NCBI GenBank assembly: GCA_045602385.1
Contig: JAZSBL010000019.1
Coordinates: 1 to 61,588, forward strand
Reading direction: 5' to 3'
Origin: SVTX01 sp045602385
GTDB lineage: Bacteria; Bacillota; Clostridia; Oscillospirales; CAG-272
DNA: 61,588 nt
Shown: positions 24,366 to 32,754 of the stretch, in pieces
Layout of the letters: the number at the start of each line of letters is the position of its first letter
How positions within the stretch are numbered: position 1 is the first letter of the stretch
Notes under the pieces: model-generated
The model's input: only the letters and a program-made list of their open reading frames with translations
Told to the model about the DNA's origin: nothing
The model's database searches: none
Made by a program: the position numbers and the translations under genes

Positions 24366-25790
24366 TTATTCTTTTCCGTTCCAGCAATAGGTACAAAGAT
24401 CGTCCTCGTCAAGTCCTATCGCCTCTATGATTCCCTTGAGCGTCTGGAATTCAAGGGAAGCAAATTTCAGCTTCTTGCATATAGCCGCGCGCAATTTTTG
24501 ACCGCGCTCGGTATTTCCGTCACTGTATTCCTCAATATATTTAAAGCCCTCTTCACCCTCAAGCTCCATTATAACGCGACGGGCAATAAGCTCCATCTCG
24601 CTTGTAGACCTTGAGAAATTAAGGTATTTACAGCTGTACATTATAGGGGGGCACGCACTTCTCATGTGTACCTCCTTTGCGCCGTGGGTATAAAGAAAAT
24701 CTACGGTTTCCTTGAGCTGTGTTCCGCGAACTATAGAGTCGTCAACGAAAAGCAGCTTTTTGTCCTCTATCAGCTCGTGGACCGGGATAAGCTTCATCTT
24801 TGCGACCTTTTTTCGGTCCGCCTGCTTTGCCGTCGTAAAGCTGCGCGGCCAAGTGGGCGTATATTTGATAAAGGGACGCGCAAAGGGCGCCTCGCTTGCG
24901 TTGGCATATCCTATCGCGTGGGGAGTTCCCGAATCAGGCACACCGCAAATATAATCTATATCGCCATGCTTACCCGACTCGCGGTCGTTTTTGCAAAGTA
25001 TCTGACCGTTCCTGTATCTCATCGCCTCTACGTTCACTCCCTCGTAATTTGCCGTGGGGTATCCGTAATAAGACCACAAGAAGGCGCAGACTTTCTTTTT
25101 CTTCTGGGGCGTCGACAGCTGTGTAATACCGTCAGGTGTTATCTCGACGATCTCACCCGGGCCAAGCTCGCGCTCGTCCTCATAGTCAAGCTTCTTGTAC
25201 GCAAAGGATTCAAAGCTGACCGCATATCCGTCCTTGCCTTTACCGACAAGCAGTGGAAGTCTACCGAATTTATCTCTCGCGGCGATTATTGAGCCGTCGT
25301 TTTTCAGTATCATAATTGCCGCAGTACCGTCTATCGAATCCTGCGCGAATTTGATTCCATCAGCGAAATTATCCTTTCGGGTTATAAGCGCCGCCACAAG
25401 CTCGGTCGAGTTTACAACTCCCGATGTCATGGCGTTAAAGTGAGCTCCGCCGACCTCAAAATGCTCGTCAATAAGCTGGTCTGCATTGTTGATTACGCCG
25501 ATCGTGCATATAGCGAACGCTCCAAGCCTCGAGCGAATGATAAGCGGCTGGGGATCACTGTCGCTGATACAGCCGATCGCCGCTCTGCCGTGCATCTCCT
25601 CAAATATGTTTTCAAACTTTGTTCTGAACGGAGAGTTTGAAATGTTATGTATTACTCTTTGAAGTCCAAGCTCAGGGTCGTATGCCGCTAAGCCTCCGCG
25701 CCTTGTTCCCAAATGTGAGTGATAGTCTGTTCCGAAGAACACGTCGACCAAGCACTCTTTTCTCGATGTTATTCCGAAAAATCCACCCAT
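24366..25790 (-). CDS. purF: Amidophosphoribosyltransferase-like protein lacking the catalytic Cys
   Basis: Position in the operon and the C-terminal PRTase domain (PRPP motif LLFVDDSIVRGTQL) mark it as PurF, which makes phosphoribosylamine from PRPP and glutamine. The 474 residues are of normal length. However, the N-terminus reads MGGFFGITSR where Ntn-type PurF proteins have Cys immediately after Met. The ATG is well supported (AGGT 6 nt upstream), so the nucleophile is truly missing. The glutaminase half is also divergent (HLGTRRGGL, VINNADQL). It may use free ammonia, take ammonia from another protein, or be a regulatory paralogue. The C-terminal CTYC could bind metal. Confidence 0.85.
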   Translation of the reverse strand: MGGFFGITSRKECLVDVFFGTDYHSHLGTRRGGLAAYDPELGLQRVIHNISNSPFRTKFENIFEEMHGRAAIGCISDSDPQPLIIRSRLGAFAICTIGVINNADQLIDEHFEVGGAHFNAMTSGVVNSTELVAALITRKDNFADGIKFAQDSIDGTAAIMILKNDGSIIAARDKFGRLPLLVGKGKDGYAVSFESFAYKKLDYEDERELGPGEIVEITPDGITQLSTPQKKKKVCAFLWSYYGYPTANYEGVNVEAMRYRNGQILCKNDRESGKHGDIDYICGVPDSGTPHAIGYANASEAPFARPFIKYTPTWPRSFTTAKQADRKKVAKMKLIPVHELIEDKKLLFVDDSIVRGTQLKETVDFLYTHGAKEVHMRSACPPIMYSCKYLNFSRSTSEMELIARRVIMELEGEEGFKYIEEYSDGNTERGQKLRAAICKKLKFASLEFQTLKGIIEAIGLDEDDLCTYCWNGKE

Positions 25791-25838
25791 GTTTTTACCT
25801 CATCTGCAGGAAACCCCTTTAGGTTGTTTGTTATTGCC

Positions 25839-26333
25839 TTATTTATTGTATTCTGCCTCGATCTCTGCGCTCTTTTTAAGAACCGCCTCAGAGTCTGCCG
25901 CTCTCTTTGCCATAAGCTTTTGTGCAAGCACCTCGTCCTCAATGGCAAGCATCTGTACGGCAAGGATCGCCGCGTTTGCAGCTCCGTCGATAGCTACCGT
26001 TGCTACCGGAATACCGGTGGGCATCTGAACCGTCGCTAAAAGCGCGTCAAGCCCGTCAAGATTTGTTGACTTGCAGGGAATACCGATCACGGGGAGCGTT
26101 GTATTTGCCGCGATTGCGCCCGCAAGATGCGCCGCCATTCCCGCCGCCGCAATAATCACTCCAAATCCATTTGCCTTTGCGTTCTGAGTAAACTCTGCCG
26201 CCTCACGGGGAGTTCTGTGCGCGCTGTAAACGTGCACCTCGTAAGGAACATCAAAAAAGGCAAGCATATCTATAGCCTTCTTTACAACAGGCATATCGCT
26301 TGCACTTCCCATTACGATACCGACTTTTTTCAT
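25839..26333 (-). CDS. purE: N5-carboxyaminoimidazole ribonucleotide mutase
   Basis: Class I PurE converting N5-CAIR to CAIR. The 164 residues include the phosphate loop GIVMGSASDMPVV, the catalytic SAHRTPREA and the AAGMAAHLAG loop. It is the first gene of the pur operon, preceded by GGAGGT and by the ZTP riboswitch. A class I enzyme normally needs PurK, which is not in this window. Confidence 0.96.
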   Translation of the reverse strand: MKKVGIVMGSASDMPVVKKAIDMLAFFDVPYEVHVYSAHRTPREAAEFTQNAKANGFGVIIAAAGMAAHLAGAIAANTTLPVIGIPCKSTNLDGLDALLATVQMPTGIPVATVAIDGAANAAILAVQMLAIEDEVLAQKLMAKRAADSEAVLKKSAEIEAEYNK

Positions 26334-26448
26334 ACCGAACCTCCGAAAAATATATGTATCAATGTTATTATATTTTTGCCGCCGACCGATCCCAACTCGC
26401 CTTCAGCAAGCTCGCGAAAGCGCGCTATAAAGGCAATCAGAATAAGCC

Positions 26449-26492
26449 AAATAAAATAAGGGCGCACTTAGGGTGTTACCCTAAATGTGCCC
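26449..26492 (-). terminator. Riboswitch-controlled terminator upstream of purE
   Basis: On the minus strand a 15-bp stem with one mismatch and one G-U pair (26492-26478 / 26474-26460), loop AAC, followed by TTATTTTATTT. The 5' arm begins with the GGGCA that also closes the 3' conserved helix of the ZTP aptamer, so aptamer folding and terminator folding compete. Confidence 0.88.
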
Positions 26493-26610
26493 AGACGGTC
26501 GGCAATATAAATTTCTGTTCCATGTGGGCAAATCCACGCGGATCCGATGCCCTAAAGCAATGTGTATAACGCATCTCAAAATCCGCTTTTCCGTCAGTTG
26601 CAGAAATTCT
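26488..26610 (-). ncRNA. ZTP (pfl) riboswitch
   Basis: On the minus strand the aptamer has P1 AATTTCTG / CAGAAATT, the conserved ACTGACGGAA, the short hairpin GTGG/CCAC followed by ATGGAAC, and the 3' signature TGCCGACCGTCTGGGCA. GACGG and CCGTC form the pseudoknot. These match the pfl consensus and the Fusobacterium aptamer as I remember it. About 55 nt are inserted before the small hairpin and fold as GCGGAT/ATCCGC and GATGC/GCATC. The downstream terminator shares GGGCA, predicting an ON switch: ZMP/ZTP binding blocks termination and raises expression of purE through fhs. Confidence 0.9.
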
Positions 26611-26625
26611 CAAAATCACAATACA

Positions 26626-26654
26626 ATAATAACACAATTACTTTAAAATGTCAA
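26626..26654 (-). promoter_or_regulatory. Promoter of the pur operon
   Basis: Minus strand TTGACA (26654-26649), 17-nt spacer, TATTAT (26631-26626). Transcription would start near 26619, just before the riboswitch aptamer, giving a leader of about 285 nt. From 26334 to 26447 the leader holds a possible GCGCG/CGCGA hairpin and the purE ribosome binding site. From 26655 to 26740 I see nothing else. Confidence 0.85.
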
Positions 26655-26740
26655 GGGCTTTTGGAATATACTTCCGCTAAAAATCTACAATAATTTCACA
26701 GATTCCATGGCCCATGTGGACAACTTAAACAAAGACGTAT

Positions 26741-27184
26741 TTATTGCGCCGGATCACCCTTTTTCGAAAGTCCGCGCAATAGAATAAATATTGTTAATAT
26801 CAGGGCAACGCCTGCCACAAATCCTCCAATATCTATCCACACGTCGGAAAGTGCAGGTCCTCTGCCCGAAAATATCTGTATCGTCTCATCGATCAGCGGC
26901 ACCGAAACGCCTACAAGTGCGATCGTTATATATTTCGTGTATTTATCCCTCGTTAAGGAATCCAAGAACAGATATGATACAACTCCAAGCCCCGCAAATT
27001 CAATAAAGTGCGCCAGCTTTCTGACAATGTAGTGACCCCCTTCGCTCGGCTCAGAACTTCCGCCCAATACGCTTGCAAACAAATGACTTATCGCCTGCGA
27101 CATTTCCCTGCTCAACATTGAATTGCCCCATATGAAGCACAGGATTAAGACAAACAAACAGCCGTAAACTCTCCTTTTAGTCAC
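26741..27184 (-). CDS. VanZ-like family membrane protein
   Basis: A 147-residue membrane protein with four hydrophobic segments and the VanZ signature RKLAHFIEFAGLG, then DETIQIFSGRGPALSDVWID. I choose GTG at 27184 because GGAGGAAGGG lies just upstream; a longer frame from 27259 would overlap cpsB by 83 bp. It overlaps the cpsB stop by 8 bp and belongs to the same transcript. VanZ-like proteins have poorly defined roles, mostly in envelope contexts. This is not evidence of glycopeptide resistance. Confidence 0.85.
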   Translation of the reverse strand: MTKRRVYGCLFVLILCFIWGNSMLSREMSQAISHLFASVLGGSSEPSEGGHYIVRKLAHFIEFAGLGVVSYLFLDSLTRDKYTKYITIALVGVSVPLIDETIQIFSGRGPALSDVWIDIGGFVAGVALILTIFILLRGLSKKGDPAQ

Positions 27185-27947
27185 AGGCCCTTCCTCCACG
27201 GCAAAAAACAGGTCTTGCAGTCTTGGCAAGATCCTCGCCGTTTTTAATGATCTTATCAAGAGCGGATGGTCCGATCCGCTTGTTAATCTCTTCTACAGCC
27301 CGATCAATATTGGGGGCTCTCTTCCCCATATTATGACAATCACTGCCGATAAAATGCACCTTTCCCGACTTCAGCATATCAAGCGCGCGGCGGCTAGCCC
27401 AAAAACCGAGAAAAGCATCAGCGTTTATTTGAACCTTTATTCCGGCCTCAAGTATTTTATCAAACATCTGATTTCCAAAACATGAGAAGTATCTGTTTAT
27501 GTGAGCTATTATCGGAATTATTCCCTGCTTTTTCATCAGCTCCTGAAGCTCATCAACCATTGCAAAGCTCCAACGGTCAAAGGGCATTTCGACAAGCAAA
27601 TAATTTGTACCCGACAAACACATATCCCGAAGAGCGTTAACGTTGCTCATAGCATTAAAAAAGGCAACCTCCGCGCCCACATAGATATCTGGGATGTTGT
27701 TTATTATATCATTATCAATTCTTGAAAGTTCATTCAAATGCTTAATCAATTGATCCTCGGTCGACCTTCTGCGCCTTAAAAAACTTTCCGGCTCATCCCC
27801 GGTCGCCTTGAAATGAGGCGTCAGCGCAACTCGCGTTACCCCTTGAGAGTAAAGAGCCGAAAGCATCTCGATAGACTCCGCAGAGGAGGAGCTGCCATCG
27901 TCGTTTTGCGGCAAAATGTGCGTATGTATGTCAAAATATCCTCTCAT
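27177..27947 (-). CDS. cpsB: CpsB/YwqE-type tyrosine-protein phosphatase (PHP family)
   Basis: Manganese-dependent phosphatase that dephosphorylates the CpsD tyrosine kinase. The 256 residues show the PHP metal motifs DIHTHILP, NDDGS, TPHF, VGAEVAF, IIAHINRY and IGSDCHNMGKRAPN. AAGGAGGGCC precedes the ATG. It lies downstream of cpsD across a hairpin with a U-tract, so its level may be lower than that of the kinase. Confidence 0.92.
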   Translation of the reverse strand: MRGYFDIHTHILPQNDDGSSSSAESIEMLSALYSQGVTRVALTPHFKATGDEPESFLRRRRSTEDQLIKHLNELSRIDNDIINNIPDIYVGAEVAFFNAMSNVNALRDMCLSGTNYLLVEMPFDRWSFAMVDELQELMKKQGIIPIIAHINRYFSCFGNQMFDKILEAGIKVQINADAFLGFWASRRALDMLKSGKVHFIGSDCHNMGKRAPNIDRAVEEINKRIGPSALDKIIKNGEDLAKTARPVFCRGGRACD

Positions 27948-27962
27948 TGGCCCTCCTTCTTT

Positions 27963-27996
27963 TAAAAAAAATTAAAACCGAGCAAAGCCCGGTTTT
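27963..27996 (-). terminator. Intra-operon terminator between cpsD and cpsB
   Basis: AAAACCGGGC / GCTCGGTTTT (minus strand; one mismatch) with a TTT loop, followed by TTAATTTTTTTT. It lies between genes that normally work together, so it probably gives partial termination. Confidence 0.65.
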
Positions 27997-28006
27997 AATA
28001 TAGAGT

Positions 28007-28723
28007 TTATTCGTGGCTCTCGTAAGCGTATTTATCGCTCCTGCGATACTTTTTTTTCTTTTTTCTGTCATGGGAAATTCTGTTATATACAAATCCAAGT
28101 ATCTTGGCATTAGCATATTCAAGCTGTCTCATGGTTTCAGCAAGCTCGCGGCGTCCGGTCTTATCGTGTCTGACAACGATTATCATTCCGCTAATATATT
28201 TTGAGATTGCAACAGGATCGGAAACAGATAAAACAGGGGGAAGGTCTATCAATATGTAATCATACTGCTTTTTGTATTTTTCAAGCAACACCGACATTTT
28301 CTGCGATCCAATAAGCTCAGATGGATTGGGGGGTATATGTCCCGACACCAGCACACTAAGATTCTCTTGAAGAATGGCATTCGCCTCTGAAACTTCAATC
28401 TTTCCGGACAACATGTCGGAGAGGCCCGGCTCTTTGTCTATTCCTACTATTTTGAACACCGAGGGGCGACGCATATCACCGTCAATAAGCAGGACCTTGT
28501 TGTTTGCCTCCGCAAGAGAATACGCAAGATTGATCGTCGTTGTACTCTTACCTTCCTGGGGGCATGCGCTACATATACCTATAATCCTGCAACCCTCCTC
28601 GTCGGGAAAGGCAAAGGAAACATTGGTTCTGAGAAGCTTGTAAGCCTCTCGCGAAGCAAAATCGAGTTGCGGCCCAACCTTCGTTGTTTTGTTTGTTTCC
28701 AAAGATTTATCTGTTTTATTCAT
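28007..28723 (-). CDS. cpsD: CpsD/CapB-type tyrosine-protein kinase
   Basis: Cytoplasmic BY-kinase that autophosphorylates on a C-terminal tyrosine cluster and regulates polysaccharide export with its membrane activator CpsC. The 238 residues contain Walker A (CPQEGKSTTTINLA), Walker A' (VLLIDGDMRRPS) and Walker B (YILIDLPPV). The C-terminus is basic and tyrosine-containing (KKKKKYRRSDKYAYESHE), fitting the usual phosphorylation cluster. Confidence 0.93.
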   Translation of the reverse strand: MNKTDKSLETNKTTKVGPQLDFASREAYKLLRTNVSFAFPDEEGCRIIGICSACPQEGKSTTTINLAYSLAEANNKVLLIDGDMRRPSVFKIVGIDKEPGLSDMLSGKIEVSEANAILQENLSVLVSGHIPPNPSELIGSQKMSVLLEKYKKQYDYILIDLPPVLSVSDPVAISKYISGMIIVVRHDKTGRRELAETMRQLEYANAKILGFVYNRISHDRKKKKKYRRSDKYAYESHE

Positions 28724-28769
28724 TGAAGCACACCTACCGTAATTATTTCGACCTTATACGCGGCCGGTT

Positions 28770-29552
28770 TTAGTCGTCTGAGATCTGTGAAGGATGATAG
28801 CCATATCCGTATCCATATCCATACTTCTTCGTATATCTTCTATATCCGTACGAACGGGAGTTGGCATCGGGAATTACCGCAAGGACCGGGATTTTGTCAC
28901 CGTAAGTACCAATTATGTAGTCCTCACAGTCCACGGTATCCTTAAGGAATCCCACAAAAAGCATAGAAAAGAATGAAATTACCAAACCGATAATACTGCC
29001 TATCAGCGTATTTGTGGTATAATTGGGAGATGTGGGTGAAGTGGGCAGAGTAGCCTCGTCAAGTATTATTCCCTCTGCGGAATTAATAATATTTTGTTCT
29101 TTAATAACCGCGTTGAAGGCAACTATTACCGCACTGCAAACACTCTGTGCCTCTTTGGGATCGGTGCTTTTAACCTTAACAAAGAAGAAACGTGTATCGT
29201 CATCTACAACAGTTGAGATCATAGAGCGAAGCTTGATTCCTGTATACGAGGTTCCGCTACCTGACGCATTCAGCGATTCTGCCGCTTTGTTGAGCGTAAT
29301 ATCGGACTGAAGAATATCAGAGCACTCTCTTGCAACCTTCTGACCTGTCATACTGTCATTGTACGCATTCATATCCGGAATTTTTATTCCTATACGTGCT
29401 TCGGATGTATACACCGGCTGAACAAATAAATATGTATACGCAAACATAAGTGCCGCACCAAGTATTGCAACCACTAAAATTATCCACCAACGCTTAAATG
29501 CAAGTGCAAATATTTGTCCTAAGGACATTCCGTATGTGTTTGATTCCATCAT
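28770..29552 (-). CDS. cpsC: CpsC/Wzz-type chain-length determinant, kinase activator
   Basis: Membrane protein with two transmembrane helices (about 18-38 and 175-200) flanking an extracytoplasmic domain, typical of the Wzz/CpsC family that controls chain length and activates CpsD. The 260 residues end in an unusual cytoplasmic tail of tyrosines and glycines (SRSYGYRRYTKKYGYGYGY, then HPSQISDD). The partner kinase is the next gene, so these tyrosines are candidate substrates. It is the first gene of the operon. Confidence 0.9.
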   Translation of the reverse strand: MMESNTYGMSLGQIFALAFKRWWIILVVAILGAALMFAYTYLFVQPVYTSEARIGIKIPDMNAYNDSMTGQKVARECSDILQSDITLNKAAESLNASGSGTSYTGIKLRSMISTVVDDDTRFFFVKVKSTDPKEAQSVCSAVIVAFNAVIKEQNIINSAEGIILDEATLPTSPTSPNYTTNTLIGSIIGLVISFFSMLFVGFLKDTVDCEDYIIGTYGDKIPVLAVIPDANSRSYGYRRYTKKYGYGYGYGYHPSQISDD

Positions 29553-29599
29553 TTATCTCTCCGTATTTTTCCTATATGCGGACATAGTTATCCTTATCG

Positions 29600-29628
29600 A
29601 TTGTACCACACAAAAACACATTTGTCAA
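29600..29628 (-). promoter_or_regulatory. Promoter of the cps operon
   Basis: Minus strand TTGACA (29628-29623), 17-nt spacer, TACAAT (29605-29600). Confidence 0.85.
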
Positions 29629-29647
29629 GCGCGTAATAATATTTTAA

Positions 29648-29684
29648 TAAAAAAATAAAAAATGAAGCCCTCGTGTGAGGGCTT
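29648..29684 (-). terminator. Terminator of asnA
   Basis: AAGCCCTC / GAGGGCTT stem (29665-29672 / 29677-29684), with a long T-rich run on the minus strand after it (CATTTTTTATTTTTTT). It separates asnA from the cps promoter. Confidence 0.85.
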
Positions 29685-29698
29685 TTGTTTGTAAAATA

Positions 29699-30706
29699 TC
29701 ACAAAAGGGGGACTCCGGACTCGTCACACACTCGCACTGTCTCCTCGTCCCAAATGCTTGACTGCACCTCACCTATGTGAGCACAGCCCATCATCAGCAT
29801 ACAAAGACGCGACTGACCTATACCGCCGCCGATAGTAAGCGGAAGCTGATCTTCAAGCAGCATTTTGTGAAAAGGCAATTCCCTTCTTTCGTTATGACCG
29901 GAGAGCGTAAGCTGACGGTCAAGTGCCTCCGCATCAACACGTATTCCCATTGACGAGATCTCCAGAGCGCGGCCAAGCACCTCATCCCAGAAGAAAATAT
30001 CTCCGTTGAGCTGCCAGTCGTCGTAGTCGGGAGCGCGCGAATCGTGTGGCTTGCCTGACTTGAGCTTACCGCCGATCTGCATAATAAATACCGTCTTGTG
30101 CTTCTTGACGAACTCCTGCTCTCTCTCCGCCCCCGAAAGCTCGGGATACATGTCCTCAAGCTCCTGCGAGGTTACGAACGTAACGTCAGGGCAAAGCTCT
30201 GTTCGGAGCTGAGGGTATCGCACGTGAAGTCTGTCGTTTGTGTTACATATAGCGCGAACTATCGAATTCACTATAAGCTTAAGATAGTCAAGGTTTCTGT
30301 TCTCGCGAGTTATCACCTTTTCCCAGTCCCACTGATCAACGTATATAGAGTGAACGTTATCAAGCTCCTCGTCGCGGCGGATAGCGTTCATATCGGTATA
30401 AAGACCGTTCCCTACACTAAATCCATACCTCTTAAGCGCAAGTCGCTTCCACTTTGCAAGGGAGTGAACCACCTGCGCGTCAAGCCCGATCGCGGGCACG
30501 TCAAAGGAAACAGGGCGCTCAACGCCGCTGAGGTTATCGTTCAGACCGCTCTCCTCGGTAACAAAAAGAGGGGCGGAAACACGCTTAAGGTTCAGCGTCT
30601 TAGAGAATTCCTCCTGAAACGTGATTTTTATAAACGCTATGGCACGTTGCGTGTCATAGGCATCGAGAACAGGCTTGTAGCCTTCGGGAATATAGCTTTT
30701 TTTCAT
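29699..30706 (-). CDS. asnA: Aspartate--ammonia ligase
   Basis: Ammonia-dependent asparagine synthetase of the class II aminoacyl-tRNA synthetase fold. The 335 residues include the N-terminal SYIPEGYKPVLDAYDTQ, the DQWDWEKVI segment and the C-terminal IGGGIGQSRLCMLMM motif 3-like arginine region. The ATG at 30706 follows GGAG; the earlier TTG overlaps it. Monocistronic, divergent from pepF, with its own promoter and terminator. Confidence 0.96.
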   Translation of the reverse strand: MKKSYIPEGYKPVLDAYDTQRAIAFIKITFQEEFSKTLNLKRVSAPLFVTEESGLNDNLSGVERPVSFDVPAIGLDAQVVHSLAKWKRLALKRYGFSVGNGLYTDMNAIRRDEELDNVHSIYVDQWDWEKVITRENRNLDYLKLIVNSIVRAICNTNDRLHVRYPQLRTELCPDVTFVTSQELEDMYPELSGAEREQEFVKKHKTVFIMQIGGKLKSGKPHDSRAPDYDDWQLNGDIFFWDEVLGRALEISSMGIRVDAEALDRQLTLSGHNERRELPFHKMLLEDQLPLTIGGGIGQSRLCMLMMGCAHIGEVQSSIWDEETVRVCDESGVPLL

Positions 30707-30757
30707 ATTTTTCTCCAATCTTCGGTTGAAGCATCATATTACATCATATTACACGAA

Positions 30758-30786
30758 ATTATACCACTTTTGCCGCGGTGAGTCAA
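30758..30786 (-). promoter_or_regulatory. Promoter of asnA
   Basis: Minus strand TTGACT (30786-30781), 17-nt spacer, TATAAT (30763-30758). The leader is about 45 nt, too short for a T-box. Confidence 0.88.
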
Positions 30787-30836
30787 TAGTTTTTTGCCTT
30801 TAGGCTTAAATTTTGCAAAAAAATGCCTAAACCGTC

Positions 30837-30865
30837 TTGAAAAGGCGTCTTATTAATGATATAAT
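30837..30865 (+). promoter_or_regulatory. Promoter of pepF
   Basis: TTGAAA (30837-30842), 17-nt spacer, TATAAT (30860-30865). AAGGAGGA at 30892 is the ribosome binding site. Confidence 0.85.
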
Positions 30866-30906
30866 TATTGTGTATGATAAATTAAGCCCACAAGGAGGAT
30901 ACTTAC

Positions 30907-32685
30907 ATGGGAAAGAACAGACAGGATGTCCCGCAGAATCTTAAATGGCGACTTGAGGACATCTTCGAATCCATTGAGGATTGGAACAACCTATACGCCG
31001 AGGTTGCAGGCGAGATCAACTTTTCAAAATACGAAGGCAAGCTCTCTGACCCCGATACATTGCTTGAATGTCTTGAAGAGATAAATAAGGCAGTATATAA
31101 ACTGAGCCATCTGGGAGTTTATGCGTTCATGCTCCATGACCAGGACACAAGAAACTCAGATTCCTTGGCTCTCCAGTCAAGAGTTGACATGCTTGAAATG
31201 CAGTTCGGCGCTGCGGTAGCGTTCGTTAATCCCGAGCTTACATCGCTCCCCACCGAATATCTTGAATCCCTTATCAAGGATCCCAGATTTGCGGATTACG
31301 ATTACACAATAAAGCAGACCATCAAGGGCAAGCCCCACGTTCTCTCCAAGGAGATCGAAACACTCCTTTCTCAGGAGGCAACTATCTTCGGCGGTTTCCA
31401 GAAGGTCTTTTCCATGATCGACAACGCAGATTTCCCCTACCCCACCATCAAGGTCGACGGAGAGAAGGTACAGGTCACTCACGGAATGTACGGCGTGCTT
31501 CTACACCACCCCGACCGCAGAGTCCGCCGCGATGCATTCAAAGCGTACTACAAGGCATATATCGGACTTATCAACACGATAACCGCAGCTTACTGCGGCA
31601 ACGTTGAAAAAGACGTATTCATGGCTCGCACAAGAAAATACGGCTCTGCTCTTGAGATGAGCATGGCTCGCGAGGACGTTGACGTAAAGGTATACAAGAA
31701 TCTTCTCCGCAGCGTAAAGAAGGGCCTTCCCCTCCTCCACCGCTATTACAGAGATAAGAAGAAGCTCATGGGCGTTAAGACCATGCATATGTACGACGTA
31801 TACGTTTCTCCCATTGAGGACGCAGAACTCAAGCTTGACTACGAGGACGCATACAAGGTTGTCAAGGAAGGACTTGCTCCCCTTGGTGAGGAATATGCAA
31901 AGCTTCTTGACGAAGCCCATGACAACGGCTGGATCGACGTCGAGGAGACCGAGGGCAAGAGAAGCGGAGCTTATAGCTCAAGCGTTCACGGCCTCAAGCA
32001 CCCCTACGTTCTTCTTAACTACCAGAAGACGACAGGCGACGTATTCACCATCGCTCACGAGCTCGGTCACGCAATGCACTCCTACTTCTCCGAGAAGAAT
32101 CAGCCCCAGGAAAAGTCGGGCTACACCCTCTTCGTGGCAGAGGTTGCAAGCACTGTAAACGAGGTCCTTCTTCTCAAGTACCTCATGAAGACAACAACAG
32201 ACGAGAAGCTCAAGAAGTATCTCCTCTCCTACTACATGGACATGCTCAAGGGCACGCTCTTCCGCCAGACACAGTTTGCGGAATTTGAATATATCGCGCA
32301 CGACATGTGTGAAAAGGGACAGCCCCTTACCACCGACGCGCTTTGCAAGGTATATCATGACCTTAATAAGAAATACTACGGAAGAAGCGTCCGCTCGGAT
32401 GACGAGATCGCTTACGAGTGGGCAAGAATTCCCCACTTCTACCGCGCGTTCTATGTCTACAAGTACGCGACCGGAATCATCACCGCCGTTTCTATCGCAG
32501 AGCGCATCTACAACGAGGGCCAGACTGCGGTTGACGACTACTTCAAGTTCCTCTCCTCCGGCGGCTCGGATAGCCCCGTAGAGCTTTTGAAGCTTGCGGG
32601 AGTGGATCTTACCAAGATGGACGCGTTTGATTCCTGCATGGCATCCTTCAAGGTTGCGCTTGAGGAATTTGAGGCACTCAATTAA
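30907..32685 (+). CDS. pepF: Oligoendopeptidase F
   Basis: Cytoplasmic zinc metallopeptidase of family M3B that degrades oligopeptides of about 7-17 residues. The 592 residues start RQDVPQNLKWRLEDIFES and carry the HEXXH motif at about 384-388 (AHELGHAMHSYF), with the downstream glutamate region VAEVASTVNEVLL and a YKYATGI segment near the C-terminus typical of PepF. Strong ribosome binding site AAGGAGGA. Confidence 0.95.
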   Translation: MGKNRQDVPQNLKWRLEDIFESIEDWNNLYAEVAGEINFSKYEGKLSDPDTLLECLEEINKAVYKLSHLGVYAFMLHDQDTRNSDSLALQSRVDMLEMQFGAAVAFVNPELTSLPTEYLESLIKDPRFADYDYTIKQTIKGKPHVLSKEIETLLSQEATIFGGFQKVFSMIDNADFPYPTIKVDGEKVQVTHGMYGVLLHHPDRRVRRDAFKAYYKAYIGLINTITAAYCGNVEKDVFMARTRKYGSALEMSMAREDVDVKVYKNLLRSVKKGLPLLHRYYRDKKKLMGVKTMHMYDVYVSPIEDAELKLDYEDAYKVVKEGLAPLGEEYAKLLDEAHDNGWIDVEETEGKRSGAYSSSVHGLKHPYVLLNYQKTTGDVFTIAHELGHAMHSYFSEKNQPQEKSGYTLFVAEVASTVNEVLLLKYLMKTTTDEKLKKYLLSYYMDMLKGTLFRQTQFAEFEYIAHDMCEKGQPLTTDALCKVYHDLNKKYYGRSVRSDDEIAYEWARIPHFYRAFYVYKYATGIITAVSIAERIYNEGQTAVDDYFKFLSSGGSDSPVELLKLAGVDLTKMDAFDSCMASFKVALEEFEALN

Positions 32686-32693
32686 GATTAATA

Positions 32694-32716
32694 CTCCCTG
32701 CCATGCTGGCAGGGAG
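32694..32716 (+). other. Hairpin between pepF and the PqqD-like gene
   Basis: Perfect 10-bp stem CTCCCTGCCA / TGGCAGGGAG with a TGC loop and no U-tract, 9 bp after the pepF stop. It could protect the pepF 3' end or attenuate readthrough. I see no separate promoter for the PqqD-like gene. Confidence 0.5.
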
Positions 32717-32754
32717 AGACTCCCTTGAATACAACACGAAAAGGAAGAATTGCT

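Noticed and set aside
26449..26654. Guanine/adenine (xpt-type) or PRPP riboswitch before purE
   Set aside because: The purine-aptamer core motifs are absent, whereas the ZTP signature and its pseudoknot are present.
30707..30786. T-box leader before asnA
   Set aside because: The leader is only about 45 nt, with no specifier stem or T-box sequence.
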